This document shows positions 1 to 8,992 of a stretch of 64,000 nt of DNA, in pieces. Both the position numbers and the translations under genes were made by a program. Where the stretch lies: positions 248,001 through 312,000 of the forward strand of contig NZ_CABGGS010000023.1 in NCBI RefSeq assembly GCF_902158555.1, given 5' to 3'. Each line of letters opens with the position of its first letter. Positions within the stretch are counted from its first letter, which is position 1. The stretch comes from Klebsiella spallanzanii. Its GTDB lineage: Bacteria; Pseudomonadota; Gammaproteobacteria; Enterobacterales; Enterobacteriaceae. The notes beneath the pieces were generated by a model that was not told the DNA's origin, searched no databases, and saw only the letters and a list, made by a program, of their open reading frames with translations.

Positions 1-12
1 TATCTTCACAAT

Positions 13-29
13 TGCGCTCCTGCAGTGCA
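13..29. promoter_or_regulatory. NtrC-like site 1 upstream of argT
   Basis: Seen: TGCGCT-N5-AGTGCA, 9 of 12 positions matching the NtrC dyad TGCACC-N5-GGTGCA. It lies about 190 bp upstream of the start predicted from the sigma-54 element at 185-200, an acceptable enhancer distance. Binding is inferred. Confidence 0.4.
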
Positions 30-73
30 ATTTTGTCGCCTCGATCAAATCCTCAACATTTAATTTGTTTTTT

Positions 74-90
74 TGCGCTCCGGTACTGCG
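74..90. promoter_or_regulatory. weak NtrC-like site 2 upstream of argT
   Basis: Seen: TGCGCT-N5-ACTGCG, centred 61 bp from site 1, close to six helical turns. Only the TGC cores and a few flanking bases match the NtrC dyad, so it is weaker than site 1. Confidence 0.28.
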
Positions 91-184
91 GTTTATCCAC
101 TATTGCTGGTATCTTCCCTTTTAAGACAAACTTGCAACCTTTATTTAACAAATTTAACGCCGTTTCCAGCACGCACTGAGAAAA

Positions 185-200
185 TGGCATAAAACGTGCA
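185..200 (+). promoter_or_regulatory. sigma-54-type promoter of argT
   Basis: Seen: TGGCATAAAACGTGCA with the invariant GG (186-187) and GC (198-199) exactly 10 bp apart, as sigma-54 requires. Transcription would begin near 211, about 60 nt before the argT ATG. argT is a known nitrogen-controlled (NtrC) gene in Salmonella and E. coli, which supports the assignment. Confidence 0.6.
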
Positions 201-271
201 AGATTTTGTCGGCAGCACAAATAACAAGACAACGCATCGCATAACAACATCACGACACTTAAGGGTAACCT

Positions 272-1054
272 ATGAAGAAGACGGTCCTGGCTCTCTCTTT
301 AATGATGGGAATTTGCAGCGCATCCAGCGCATTCGCCGCGCTGCCGCAGAGTATTCGCATTGGCACCGACGCCACCTACGCACCTTTTTCCTCTAAGGAT
401 GCAAAAGGGGATTTCGTGGGTTTTGACATTGATTTAGGTAATGAACTCTGTTCGCGTATCAAAGTGAAATGTACCTGGGTAGGCAGCGATTTTGACTCCC
501 TGATCCCGTCGCTGAAGGCGAAGAAAATCGACGCCATCATCTCTTCGCTGTCGATTACTGAGAAACGCCAGCAGGAAATCGCGTTTTCTGACAAGCTCTA
601 CGCGGCTGACTCCCGCCTGATTGCTGCCAAAGGCTCGCCGATTCAGCCGACCCTGGAATCCCTGAAGGGTAAACATGTTGGCGTACTCCAGGGCTCCACG
701 CAGGAAGCCTACGGTAATGAACGCTGGCGTAGTCACGGCGTGGATGTCGTGGCTTATCAGAACCAGGACTTAATCTACTCCGATCTTGCTGCAGGCCGTC
801 TGGACGCCGCATTGCAGGATGAAGTGGCCGCCAGTGAAGGCTTCCTCAAGCAGCCTGCCGGTAAAGATTTTGCATTTGCCGGTCCTTCCGTGAAAGACAA
901 AAAATTCTTTGGTGATGGTACCGGCATCGGCCTGCGTAAGGACGATAGCGAGCTGAAAGCGGCTTTTGATAAAGCGCTGGCTGATATTCGCAAAGACGGA
1001 ACCTACGACAAAATGGCGAAGAAATATTTCGACTTCAACGTTTACGGTGACTAA
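272..1054 (+). CDS. argT: lysine/arginine/ornithine-binding periplasmic protein ArgT
   Basis: Periplasmic solute-binding protein that captures lysine, arginine and ornithine and delivers them to the HisQMP importer encoded downstream. The 260-residue product has a typical Sec signal peptide ([10 protein letters not shown] to AFA, about 22 residues). It then shows the amino-acid-binding fold of the SBP_bac_3 family, with [12 protein letters not shown] and the [11 protein letters not shown] motif. Length equals E. coli ArgT. It is a close paralog of the next gene, hisJ: both end in the same [12 protein letters not shown] sigma-54-like promoter and NtrC-like sites precede it and a strong hairpin follows it, so it is probably its own transcription unit. 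Confidence 0.96.
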   Translation: MKKTVLALSLMMGICSASSAFAALPQSIRIGTDATYAPFSSKDAKGDFVGFDIDLGNELCSRIKVKCTWVGSDFDSLIPSLKAKKIDAIISSLSITEKRQQEIAFSDKLYAADSRLIAAKGSPIQPTLESLKGKHVGVLQGSTQEAYGNERWRSHGVDVVAYQNQDLIYSDLAAGRLDAALQDEVAASEGFLKQPAGKDFAFAGPSVKDKKFFGDGTGIGLRKDDSELKAAFDKALADIRKDGTYDKMAKKYFDFNVYGD

Positions 1055-1059
1055 GACGC

Positions 1060-1086
1060 CAGCTGGCCCGGATTCCGGGCCAGCTG
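1060..1086 (+). terminator. hairpin after argT
   Basis: Seen: a perfect 12-bp stem, CAGCTGGCCCGG / CCGGGCCAGCTG, with a 3-nt loop, 5 nt after the argT stop. The following tract (CATCTATTTC) is only moderately T-rich. It is probably a partial terminator or 3' end stabiliser separating argT from hisJ. Confidence 0.55.
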
Positions 1087-1096
1087 CATCTATTTC

Positions 1097-1113
1097 TGCC
1101 CATTATTGGTGCA
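1097..1113. promoter_or_regulatory. NtrC-like site A upstream of hisJ
   Basis: Seen: TGCCCA-N5-GGTGCA; the right half is a perfect NtrC half-site and the left half matches 4 of 6. Its centre is about 167 bp upstream of the predicted sigma-54 start. Confidence 0.5.
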
Positions 1114-1126
1114 TTTGCACTTTATG

Positions 1127-1143
1127 TGGATCAATTTGGTGCA
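1127..1143. promoter_or_regulatory. NtrC-like site B upstream of hisJ
   Basis: Seen: TGGATC-N5-GGTGCA, again with a perfect right half-site. Its centre is exactly 30 bp from site A, close to three helical turns, the arrangement expected for cooperative NtrC dimers at glnA-type enhancers. Confidence 0.48.
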
Positions 1144-1245
1144 AAAAAGTGAGCGCGGCATGATAAAAAGTGCATAGTTAAGCGTTTCAGATGCGAAAAA
1201 ATTTGCTTTCCGGCGCAGAATGTTTTGCCTTACCGGGGCGAATAA

Positions 1246-1260
1246 TGGCACGATAACTGC
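1246..1260 (+). promoter_or_regulatory. sigma-54 promoter of hisJQMP
   Basis: Seen: TGGCACGATAACTGC, an excellent match to TGGCAC-N5-TTGC with GG (1247-1248) and GC (1259-1260) 10 bp apart. Predicted start near 1272, about 40 nt before hisJ. The histidine transport operon is a known NtrC target in Salmonella. Confidence 0.7.
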
Positions 1261-1311
1261 CGTAAGTACTTCTAATAAATCCGTTAGAATGACAGTCTGT
1301 TGAGGATAGTT

Positions 1312-2094
1312 ATGAAAAAACTGGCGTTGTCTCTCTCTTTAGCGCTGGCCCTTTCCAGCGTTTCCACTGTATTCGCAGCAATTCCGCAAAAAGTCCGTAT
1401 CGGTACCGATCCTACTTACGCCCCGTTCGAATCAAAGAATGCACAGGGTGAATTGGTTGGTTTTGACATCGATCTGGCAAAAGAACTGTGTAAGCGCATC
1501 AATACGCAATGTACCTTCATTGAGAACCCGCTGGACGCGCTGATCCCTTCTTTAAAAGCGAAGAAAATCGACGCAATTATGTCCTCGCTTTCAATTACCG
1601 AAAAACGCCAACAGGAAATTGCTTTCACTGACAAACTTTACGCTGCTGATTCCCGCCTTGTGGTGAAAAAGGGCAGTGATGTCACGCCTGACCTTACGAA
1701 GCTGAAAGGCAAGCGCGTTGGTGTTCTGCAGGGCACCACTCAGGAAACCTACGGCAACGAGCACTGGGCACCGAAAGGCATTGAAATCGTCTCCTATCAG
1801 GGACAGGACAATATCTATTCCGATCTGACCGCAGGGCGTATTGATGCGGCTTTCCAGGATGAAGTTGCCGCCAGCGAAGGCTTCCTCAAACAGCCCATCG
1901 GTAAAGATTATCAGTTTGGCGGCCCGTCCATTAAAGATGAGAAGCTGTTTGGCGTCGGCACCGGCATGGGGCTGCGCAAAGACGATAACGAACTGCGTGA
2001 AGCGCTGAATAAAGCCTTTGCCGAGATGCGTAAAGACGGCACCTACGACAAGCTGGCGAAGAAATACTTTGATTTTAACGTGTACGGCGACTAA
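1312..2094 (+). CDS. hisJ: histidine-binding periplasmic protein HisJ
   Basis: High-affinity histidine receptor of the HisJQMP ABC importer. The ATG at 1312 (after GAGGATAG) gives a 260-residue protein like E. coli HisJ; the in-frame TTG at 1300 is rejected because it would precede the signal peptide by four residues. The signal peptide (about 22 residues, ending VFA) is followed by a two-lobed SBP_bac_3 domain with [13 protein letters not shown] and [11 protein letters not shown]. It is a tandem paralog of argT. A 10-bp hairpin separates it from hisQ, consistent with making more receptor than membrane subunits. Confidence 0.96.
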   Translation: MKKLALSLSLALALSSVSTVFAAIPQKVRIGTDPTYAPFESKNAQGELVGFDIDLAKELCKRINTQCTFIENPLDALIPSLKAKKIDAIMSSLSITEKRQQEIAFTDKLYAADSRLVVKKGSDVTPDLTKLKGKRVGVLQGTTQETYGNEHWAPKGIEIVSYQGQDNIYSDLTAGRIDAAFQDEVAASEGFLKQPIGKDYQFGGPSIKDEKLFGVGTGMGLRKDDNELREALNKAFAEMRKDGTYDKLAKKYFDFNVYGD

Positions 2095-2108
2095 CTATCT
2101 CGCGTACC

Positions 2109-2136
2109 CCATCGCGCGTAATTTAGCGCGCGATGG
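2109..2136 (+). repeat. perfect hairpin between hisJ and hisQ
   Basis: Seen: 10-bp perfect stem CCATCGCGCG / CGCGCGATGG with an 8-nt loop, in the 66-bp hisJ-hisQ gap. In Salmonella this gap carries a REP sequence; this one does not read as a canonical REP but occupies the same place. It likely protects the hisJ message 3' end from decay or attenuates transcription into hisQ. Confidence 0.6.
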
Positions 2137-2160
2137 TTGATGACAGACAGGGCAGACAGC

Positions 2161-2847
2161 ATGCTGTACGGGTTTTCTCAGGTTATTTTTCAGGGCGCGC
2201 TGGTCACCCTTGAGCTGGCGTTAAGCTCGGTTGTTCTGGCGGTGCTTATAGGACTGGCGGGCGCAGGAGCTAAGCTTTCCAACAATCGCCCGTTAGCGCT
2301 GATTTTTGAAGGCTATACCACCTTAATCCGCGGCGTACCCGATCTGGTGCTTATGCTGCTGATTTTTTACGGGCTGCAGATTGCGCTTAACAGCGTGACC
2401 GACGCGCTGGGTCTGGCGCAGTTTGATATCGACCCGATGGTGGCGGGGATTATCACGCTGGGCTTTATTTACGGGGCCTACTTCACTGAAACCTTCCGTG
2501 GCGCCTTCCTGGCGGTGCCCAAGGGGCATATTGAAGCGGCGACCGCTTTTGGTTTCAGCGGCGGGCAAACTTTTCGCCGCATCCTGTTTCCGGCAATGAT
2601 GCGCTATGCGCTTCCCGGCATAGGTAACAACTGGCAGGTGATCCTCAAAGCGACCGCGCTGGTCTCATTGCTCGGGCTGGAAGATGTGGTCAAGGCAACC
2701 CAGCTTGCGGGTAAAAGCACCTGGGAGCCCTTCTACTTCGCTATCGTTTGTGGCCTGATTTATCTCGTATTTACCACGGTTTCCAATGGTGTGCTGCTGA
2801 TGCTTGAACGCCGTTATTCTGTCGGCGTGAAGAGGGCTGACCTGTGA
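2161..2847 (+). CDS. hisQ: histidine/LAO ABC transporter permease HisQ
   Basis: One of two inner-membrane permease subunits of the histidine and lysine/arginine/ornithine importer; pairs with HisM. The ATG at 2161 gives the family-typical MLYGFSQVIFQGALVTLEL start and 228 residues; the upstream in-frame ATGs fall in the hairpin and are rejected. About five hydrophobic segments are visible. The EAA loop that contacts the ATPase is seen around residues 130-150 (EAATAFGFSGGQTFRRI). Its stop overlaps the hisM start (GTGA), implying translational coupling. Confidence 0.94.
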   Translation: MLYGFSQVIFQGALVTLELALSSVVLAVLIGLAGAGAKLSNNRPLALIFEGYTTLIRGVPDLVLMLLIFYGLQIALNSVTDALGLAQFDIDPMVAGIITLGFIYGAYFTETFRGAFLAVPKGHIEAATAFGFSGGQTFRRILFPAMMRYALPGIGNNWQVILKATALVSLLGLEDVVKATQLAGKSTWEPFYFAIVCGLIYLVFTTVSNGVLLMLERRYSVGVKRADL

Positions 2848-3560
2848 TTGAAATTATTCAGGAGTACTGGAAATCCCTGCTGTGGACCGACGGCTACCGC
2901 TTTACCGGGGTGGCGATTACGCTCTGGCTGCTCGTTTCGTCAGTGGTGATGGGCGGCATTCTGGCGGTGTTCCTCGCTATCGGTCGGGTATCGAGTAATA
3001 AATACATCCAGTTTCCCATCTGGTTATTCACCTACATTTTTCGCGGCACGCCGCTGTACGTCCAGCTACTGGTGTTTTATTCCGGGATGTACACGCTGGA
3101 GGTTGTGAAGGGGACTGAACTGCTGAACGCCTTTTTCCGTAGCGGTCTGAATTGTACGGTGCTCGCCCTAACGCTGAATACCTGCGCTTATACCACCGAG
3201 ATTTTCGCCGGGGCGATTCGTTCGGTGCCTGCCGGAGAGATAGAAGCGGCGCGAGCCTACGGTTTTTCATCGGTTAAAATGTACCGTTGTATTATTTTGC
3301 CTTCCGCGCTGCGCATTGCCCTTCCTGCTTACAGCAATGAAGTGATTCTGATGCTGCACTCCACCGCGCTGGCCTTTACCGCCACGGTGCCGGACTTATT
3401 GAAAATAGCCCGTGATATTAACTCGGCAACCTATCAGCCTTTTACCGCATTTGGTATTGCCGCAGTACTCTATTTAATTATCTCGTATGTGCTGATTAGC
3501 TTGTTCCGCAAGGCGGAAAAGCGCTGGTTGCAGCATATCAAACCCTCTTCGACGCATTGA
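2844..3560 (+). CDS. hisM: histidine/LAO ABC transporter permease HisM
   Basis: Second permease subunit of the HisQMP2 importer, 238 residues as in E. coli. It starts at a GTG whose last two bases begin the hisQ stop, a 4-bp overlap. Multiple transmembrane segments are visible (for example [17 protein letters not shown] near residues 22-40). The EAA loop ([22 protein letters not shown], about residues 132-153) docks onto HisP. Only 7 bp separate it from hisP. Confidence 0.94.
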   Translation: MIEIIQEYWKSLLWTDGYRFTGVAITLWLLVSSVVMGGILAVFLAIGRVSSNKYIQFPIWLFTYIFRGTPLYVQLLVFYSGMYTLEVVKGTELLNAFFRSGLNCTVLALTLNTCAYTTEIFAGAIRSVPAGEIEAARAYGFSSVKMYRCIILPSALRIALPAYSNEVILMLHSTALAFTATVPDLLKIARDINSATYQPFTAFGIAAVLYLIISYVLISLFRKAEKRWLQHIKPSSTH

Positions 3561-3567
3561 GAACGCC

Positions 3568-4341
3568 ATGTCCGACAATAAATTAAATGTAATCGATCTC
3601 CATAAACGTTACGGCGAGCACGAGGTGCTGAAAGGTGTTTCGCTGCGGGCGAAAGCCGGGGACGTTATCAGTATTATCGGTTCATCAGGTTCCGGTAAAA
3701 GTACTTTTTTGCGCTGCATTAACTTTCTTGAAAAGCCCAGCGAAGGAACGATTGTCGTTAACGGGCAAAACATTGGTCTGGTTCGCGATAAAGACGGCCA
3801 GCTAAAGGTCTCTGATAAGAACCAGCTACGCCTGCTGCGCACTCGTCTGACGATGGTATTCCAGCATTTCAACCTGTGGAGTCACATGACGGTGCTGGAA
3901 AACGTGATGGAAGCGCCGGTTCAGGTGCTGGGCCTCAGTAAGCAGGAAGCGCGCGAGCGGGCGGTGAAATATCTGGCAAAAGTGGGTATTGATGAACGCC
4001 AGCAGATAAAATATCCAGTACACCTCTCCGGCGGCCAGCAGCAGCGCGTTTCCATCGCCCGCGCGCTGGCGATGGAGCCTGACGTGCTGCTGTTTGATGA
4101 ACCGACTTCGGCGCTCGATCCTGAACTGGTGGGCGAAGTGCTGCGTATTATGCAGCAGCTGGCGGAAGAGGGGAAAACAATGGTCGTTGTCACTCATGAA
4201 ATGGGCTTTGCGCGCCACGTTTCCTCGCACGTGATCTTCCTGCATCAGGGCAAGATTGAAGAAGAAGGGCACCCTGATGAAGTCTTCGGCAATCCGAAAA
4301 GCCAGCGCCTGCAGCAGTTTCTGAAAGGTTCTTTGAAGTAA
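3568..4341 (+). CDS. hisP: histidine/LAO ABC transporter ATPase HisP
   Basis: Cytoplasmic ATPase that powers HisQM using receptors HisJ and ArgT. 257 residues. Walker [10 protein letters not shown] is at 38-46, the signature LSGGQQQR near 154, and Walker [15 protein letters not shown] with the catalytic glutamate near 179. The H-loop histidine lies in [10 protein letters not shown]. All nucleotide-binding elements are intact. Last gene of the operon; a 9-bp hairpin lies 12 nt after the stop. Confidence 0.96.
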   Translation: MSDNKLNVIDLHKRYGEHEVLKGVSLRAKAGDVISIIGSSGSGKSTFLRCINFLEKPSEGTIVVNGQNIGLVRDKDGQLKVSDKNQLRLLRTRLTMVFQHFNLWSHMTVLENVMEAPVQVLGLSKQEARERAVKYLAKVGIDERQQIKYPVHLSGGQQQRVSIARALAMEPDVLLFDEPTSALDPELVGEVLRIMQQLAEEGKTMVVVTHEMGFARHVSSHVIFLHQGKIEEEGHPDEVFGNPKSQRLQQFLKGSLK

Positions 4342-4353
4342 CATCAACCCTGA

Positions 4354-4377
4354 CCCGGCGGAATACTCTCCGCCGGG
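4354..4377. terminator. hairpin between convergent hisP and GNAT gene
   Basis: Seen: 9-bp perfect stem CCCGGCGGA / TCCGCCGGG with a 6-nt loop, placed between two converging genes only 40 bp apart. No T-run on either side, so its strength as a terminator is uncertain. Confidence 0.45.
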
Positions 4378-4381
4378 ACGG

Positions 4382-4879
4382 CTAGCGCTCGAGCCGATAC
4401 ACCCAGTCATCGTAATCTATTCCATTTAGATGGTAAGCTTTTTCGAGCACCTGAATGCGGATAAAACCCTGTTTTTCCAGCAGGCGGGAAGATCCTGAGT
4501 TAGTGCCTAACACCCATGCATTAATCGCCTGAACGCCGAGTTGGTTAAATCCGTAATCGCAAATGGCTTGTAGCGCTTCGCGGGCGTACCCCTGTCCCTG
4601 CGCTTCGGGAAGAAGGGCATAACCCACGTCTGCTTCATGCGGGTTTTTACTGCTGATGCGCAGGCCGATGTCACCCATTGCCGCGCCGCTGGCATCGCGT
4701 AAAACGAACACGCCGGGATCCGCGCAGCGGGACTCAAATAGCGCCCGCAGCGCCGACTCTTCAAGAACCTCCCCCATATAGCGCATTACTTGCGGATCCT
4801 GCCGTAAACGCAGGAAAAAAGGCCAGTCTGATGCGTTAAATGGAGAAAGGCGCAGGCGTAGTGTGGTGAGTGTTATCAT
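4382..4879 (-). CDS. GNAT-family N-acetyltransferase (RimJ/RimL-like)
   Basis: Predicted acetyl-CoA-dependent N-acetyltransferase; substrate unknown. The start chosen at 4879 gives MITLTTLRLRLSPFNASDW, the usual RimJ/RimL-type opening, and 165 residues; a longer in-frame start at 4930 adds 17 residues without family resemblance. Motif A, which binds the acetyl-CoA pyrophosphate, is visible as LLPEAQGQGYAREAL (Q/RxxGxG/A type, about residues 90-104). Motif B contains ACGFNQLGVQAINAWVLGTNSGS-like sequence ending in RLLEKQGF. It converges on hisP and is not part of the E. coli layout here, so it is accessory. Confidence 0.8.
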   Translation of the reverse strand: MITLTTLRLRLSPFNASDWPFFLRLRQDPQVMRYMGEVLEESALRALFESRCADPGVFVLRDASGAAMGDIGLRISSKNPHEADVGYALLPEAQGQGYAREALQAICDYGFNQLGVQAINAWVLGTNSGSSRLLEKQGFIRIQVLEKAYHLNGIDYDDWVYRLER

Positions 4880-4957
4880 AAAGCAGGCCATCAAGATAGA
4901 TTGTTCAGTCACCTTAACACCATAAGGCACTGGATTGTATGGCCTCAGAAGACAAGG

Positions 4958-5524
4958 TTAGCCAGCCGTCGGTGAAGTCAACTGCTGATTTTCGAGACCG
5001 TGAAGATAGTGCAGCACAGTTTTGCTCTCTCGCGAAGCCCGCAGTTGCAGCGCCAGGTTGAGGTTGTCCAGTACCTCGGCGTGGGCGACCAGCAGCGAGT
5101 CCTCAGGAAGTCGTCCTTCCGTGACCAGCCAACCAACGATAGTTTTCCAGCGCCATAGCGGCGAATTGCCTTTAACGCGCTGCACCGGCCCTGGAAACTG
5201 GCCCGATCCTCGTGCACCATCTTTCAACAAAGCAACGGCCTGCCGCGTCAGGCCGGTGAGCTCGGCAATATCGCTTAATCCTACCAGTGCAGAATCAACA
5301 GATTCGACTCGTGCGTTCAGGGTTGGGGCGGCTTCGATATCAGCGATGGCTGAGAGAATGGCCTGCTCGAGAGAATCGCCTTCCCGATCGAACTCCAGAT
5401 AGACCGCCGTTCCGTAAAAACAGACCAGAGCGTCAGCGCAGCCCGCCGCATGTAGCGCATCCTCCAGACCCACGGTACGAGCCGTGACCCCGGAGAGGGT
5501 GAGTGTAAAATTATACAGCGCCAT
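4958..5524 (-). CDS. HTH DNA-binding protein, putative antitoxin-like partner
   Basis: 188-residue protein of unknown function. The N-terminal ~75 residues are predicted alpha/beta (LTLSGVTA, ALVCFYGTAVYLEF). A helix-turn-helix follows at about 100-140 (VGLSDIAELTGLTRQAVALLKDG), then a wing-like PLWRWKTIVGWL segment, as in excisionase/MerR-type HTH proteins. It lies 3 bp downstream of the small gene at 5528-5785 on the same strand, so the two are co-transcribed. The order (small HicA-like protein, then HTH protein) resembles a type II toxin-antitoxin unit. That is inference; no activity can be read from the sequence. Confidence 0.6.
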   Translation of the reverse strand: MALYNFTLTLSGVTARTVGLEDALHAAGCADALVCFYGTAVYLEFDREGDSLEQAILSAIADIEAAPTLNARVESVDSALVGLSDIAELTGLTRQAVALLKDGARGSGQFPGPVQRVKGNSPLWRWKTIVGWLVTEGRLPEDSLLVAHAEVLDNLNLALQLRASRESKTVLHYLHGLENQQLTSPTAG

Positions 5525-5527
5525 CGT

Positions 5528-5785
5528 TTAATCCTTCTTGTGGTTAATCCGACCCGATACAGGTCCCTGGCAGCGGTCGACCATTCTTATGATTTGCCTG
5601 GCGTGGTTAATGGGGACCGCTGGCGTTGACCAGATGCTCATCATATGTTCCCGGTGATGAGCCGTCCCGCACATCAACCTGCCAAAACAGTGAGCGCTTT
5701 TGCCGCCAGTGATAAAAATCCAGCCCCGCGCCAGCGCGTAGTCAATGGCTGCTCTGATATGTTTATCCGGATGTTCCTTCATCAA
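5528..5785 (-). CDS. small HicA-like protein, putative toxin
   Basis: 85-residue basic protein. It resembles HicA-type dsRBD-fold mRNA interferases only loosely: an N-terminal helix (HIRAAIDYALARGW), then GGKSAHCFGRLMC, where the SAH histidine sits about where HicA has its catalytic GSHH/GTH. A final strand-helix follows (SIWSTPAVPINHARQIIRMVDRC). Conserved-looking Cys and His residues (FGRLMC, HHREH, MVDRC) could instead bind metal. It is promoter-proximal in a two-gene unit with the HTH gene. A 7-bp-arm palindrome overlaps the likely promoter, suggesting autoregulation. The toxin role is a hypothesis. Confidence 0.55.
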   Translation of the reverse strand: MMKEHPDKHIRAAIDYALARGWIFITGGKSAHCFGRLMCGTAHHREHMMSIWSTPAVPINHARQIIRMVDRCQGPVSGRINHKKD

Positions 5786-5809
5786 TCTGTCCTGTCATAT
5801 TGAATAGAT

Positions 5810-5827
5810 TGTTGACGTTTGTCAACA
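5810..5827 (-). promoter_or_regulatory. palindromic operator overlapping promoter of the TA-like pair
   Basis: Seen: TGTTGAC-GTTT-GTCAACA, a perfect 7-bp-arm inverted repeat 25 bp upstream of the small gene. On the minus strand it contains a TTGACA -35 (5820-5825) followed after 17 nt by CAATAT, a weak -10. An operator on the -35 is the usual layout for antitoxin autorepression; the binding protein is inferred to be the HTH partner. Confidence 0.45.
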
Positions 5828-5956
5828 TGGTGTGATGTTAAATTGCACACCAGGGGTTATGACAGAGTGAGGAGAAAATCACTGGAATAAGATTCACAGT
5901 TAAGACGGCACAGAACAGAGGATTTGCGCGCGTTGCGAGGCGGTTTCCATAAATAA

Positions 5957-5983
5957 ATCAGGGAGAGCGATGCTCTCCCTGAT
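5957..5983 (-). terminator. terminator after yfcH
   Basis: Seen: 12-bp perfect stem ATCAGGGAGAGC / GCTCTCCCTGAT with a 3-nt loop, 10 bp past the yfcH stop. On the minus strand it is followed by TTATTTATGG, a T-rich tail typical of intrinsic terminators. Confidence 0.65.
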
Positions 5984-5992
5984 GGACCCGAA

Positions 5993-6886
5993 CTATCCCA
6001 GCACGTCGGCCAGGGCTTCTTCCAGGTCATACCAACGAAAACCAAATCCGGCGGCTTCCAGGCGTTTAGGCAGCGCGCGCTGGCCGCCGAGTACCAGAAC
6101 TGATGATTCCCCCATTAGCAGACGAATAGCCGCCGCCGGGACGCGGAAAATAGCAGGGCGATTTAGCGCATGGCCCAACGCGTGGGTGAACTGTTCGTTA
6201 CGCACAGGGTAGGGGGAGACCATATTAAACGGGCCCCGCAGGTCGTTATCCAGTAACCACAAAATACCGTTGACCATATCGTCAATATGGATCCAGGCCA
6301 GATATTGTCTGCCGCTGCCGATTGGTCCGCCGAGGCCAAGCTTAAATGCGGGCGTCATTTTGGCCAGAATACCGCCTCGCGGAGCCAGTACTACGCCGGT
6401 ACGCAGCAGGCAGACTCGCGTGCGCTCGCTTTGCGCTTCGCAGGCGATTTGCTCCCAGCGGGCGCAAAGTTTGTGGGTGAATTCGTTATGCGGCGGTTCT
6501 TCTTCGGTGACCACGACTTCGCCGAGATCACCGTAGTAACCCGCTGCGGAACCGCTAATCAGCACTGCTGGCGGGGTGTCGCTGGCGTTGATCAGCGTGA
6601 CCAGCTTTTGGGTGATATCCCAGCGGCTGTGGCAGAGACGCTGTTTCTGCTCTGCCGTCCAGCGTTTGTCGGCGATAGGCTCGCCAGCCAGGTTGATGAC
6701 GGCATCAAAGCCGTTGAGGTTTGCCTGGTGCTCGAAATCGCGCCACAGTGTGACGCGAGAGTCGAGGCGATTTTTCGCCTTTTCAGGGCTGCGCGTTGAA
6801 ACCGTTACCTGATGCCCCAGCTCCAGTAGCCGAGGGATTAGATGGCGGCCAATCAGGCCGGTACCGCCAGTAAGCAGAACGTTCAT
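5993..6886 (-). CDS. yfcH: NAD(P)-dependent epimerase/dehydratase family protein YfcH
   Basis: 297-residue member of the SDR39U1 branch of extended short-chain dehydrogenases, same length as E. coli YfcH. The dinucleotide-binding Rossmann motif is [11 protein letters not shown] at residues 6-16. A DUF1731-type C-terminal part holds [27 protein letters not shown] (about residues 247-273). Physiological substrate unknown. folX lies 20 bp upstream on the same strand; the two probably share a transcript that ends at the hairpin at 5957-5983. Confidence 0.9.
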   Translation of the reverse strand: MNVLLTGGTGLIGRHLIPRLLELGHQVTVSTRSPEKAKNRLDSRVTLWRDFEHQANLNGFDAVINLAGEPIADKRWTAEQKQRLCHSRWDITQKLVTLINASDTPPAVLISGSAAGYYGDLGEVVVTEEEPPHNEFTHKLCARWEQIACEAQSERTRVCLLRTGVVLAPRGGILAKMTPAFKLGLGGPIGSGRQYLAWIHIDDMVNGILWLLDNDLRGPFNMVSPYPVRNEQFTHALGHALNRPAIFRVPAAAIRLLMGESSVLVLGGQRALPKRLEAAGFGFRWYDLEEALADVLG

Positions 6887-6906
6887 AGCGCCTCCCTAAG
6901 ATGCGT

Positions 6907-7269
6907 CTACCGCCGCCAGCTCATGGTCATGGATACCGAATCGGCGTAGCGCAGTGCGTACAGTTTATCGATCTCTACTTCAGCATATGTGACCCAGTGA
7001 TGTTCGCGTGCGATGTCGAGCACATCCTGAGTTAATTTTTCCAGTAGAGAGAAGCGGTTATTCTCGATATGGTTAATGATGCGCTTGGTGATAGTGCGGT
7101 AGTTCAGCGCATCGTTAATATCTTCACTGTTGCGTGATTTATCCGCCGGGTAGTGGATTGCGACGTTGACCACCACGTCCTGGCGGTTGGCGATCTCTTC
7201 CTCTTTAATGCCGATAAAAGTACGCAGGCGCAGGTTCTTAATTCGAATAATGGCGTCTGGTTGAGACAT
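6907..7269 (-). CDS. folX: dihydroneopterin triphosphate 2'-epimerase FolX
   Basis: Epimerises 7,8-dihydroneopterin triphosphate to the monapterin form, the entry to tetrahydromonapterin synthesis. The start at 7269 gives [15 protein letters not shown] and 120 residues, as in E. coli; the in-frame extension to 7305 is rejected. It is a FolB-type T-fold protein with [18 protein letters not shown] at the N-terminus and the catalytic-site region [12 protein letters not shown] followed by [16 protein letters not shown]. Confidence 0.94.
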   Translation of the reverse strand: MSQPDAIIRIKNLRLRTFIGIKEEEIANRQDVVVNVAIHYPADKSRNSEDINDALNYRTITKRIINHIENNRFSLLEKLTQDVLDIAREHHWVTYAEVEIDKLYALRYADSVSMTMSWRR

Positions 7270-7335
7270 TGCAGGCTTCCTCCGTGTAGTAATTTCCGCA
7301 ATCATACATCAAAGCTTCCCGGCCGAGCAGGGGGG

Positions 7336-7965
7336 TTAATGGCCTTCTGTTTTCAGGAGCGCTTCAACGGTGGCCGGGCGCTGGCGAATACGCTCGAACC
7401 AGTTGTGTACTGCCGGGAAATTCGCGAGTTCAATACGTTGGCGTTGATGGGCGTTAATCCAGGGCCAGCAGGCAATATCGGCGATACTGTAATGGTTTCC
7501 GCCAAGCCAGGGGCTCTCCATGAGGCGTCGGTTAAGTACGCCATACAGACGCTGCGTTTCTACCTGATAGCGTTCAATCGCGTAGGGAACCGCCTGCGGA
7601 GCAAACTGGTTGAAGTGGTGATTTTGCCCGAGCATCGGCCCTAAACCGCTGACCTGCCAGAATAGCCACTGCAGCGTCATGTGGCGCTCGCGGAGTTCCC
7701 CGCTCAGTAATTTTCCGCTTTTTTCAGCCAGATACAGCAGGATCTCACCCGATTCAAACAGGCTTAATGGACCTCCGCCGTCGACAGGAGCATGGTCAAT
7801 GATTGCCGGGATCTTATTATTCGGCGATATAGCAAGAAACTGCGGATGAAACTGTTCTCCTTTGCCCACATCCACTTTGATAAGGCGGTAAGCCAGTTGC
7901 ACTTCTTCAAGAAAGAGCGTGATTTTGTGGCCATTCGGGGTGGGTGCATAGTAAAGATCAATCAT
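7336..7965 (-). CDS. yfcG: GST-family disulfide-bond oxidoreductase YfcG
   Basis: Nu-class glutathione S-transferase homolog with glutathione-dependent disulfide reductase activity in E. coli. 209 residues. Thioredoxin-like N-terminal domain with YAPTPNGHKITLFLEE at 6-21, where Thr/Asn near residue 9-11 stabilise bound GSSG; cis-proline loop NNKIPAI; glutathione-contact FESGEILLYLAEK. Helical C-terminal GST domain. ATG at 7965 is preceded by GGGAGA. Divergent from yfcF across a repeat-containing gap. Confidence 0.92.
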   Translation of the reverse strand: MIDLYYAPTPNGHKITLFLEEVQLAYRLIKVDVGKGEQFHPQFLAISPNNKIPAIIDHAPVDGGGPLSLFESGEILLYLAEKSGKLLSGELRERHMTLQWLFWQVSGLGPMLGQNHHFNQFAPQAVPYAIERYQVETQRLYGVLNRRLMESPWLGGNHYSIADIACWPWINAHQRQRIELANFPAVHNWFERIRQRPATVEALLKTEGH

Positions 7966-8936
<971 letters not shown>

Positions 8937-8992
8937 TAAGCCTCAGCGGTTCCGTTATCATAGCGGCATCGTAATGCGTGGAGATGAAATGT

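Noticed and set aside
1138-1153. Sigma-54 promoter at TTGGTGCAAAAAAGTG upstream of hisJ
   Set aside because: GG is followed 10 bp later by TG rather than GC; the site at 1246-1260 fits much better.
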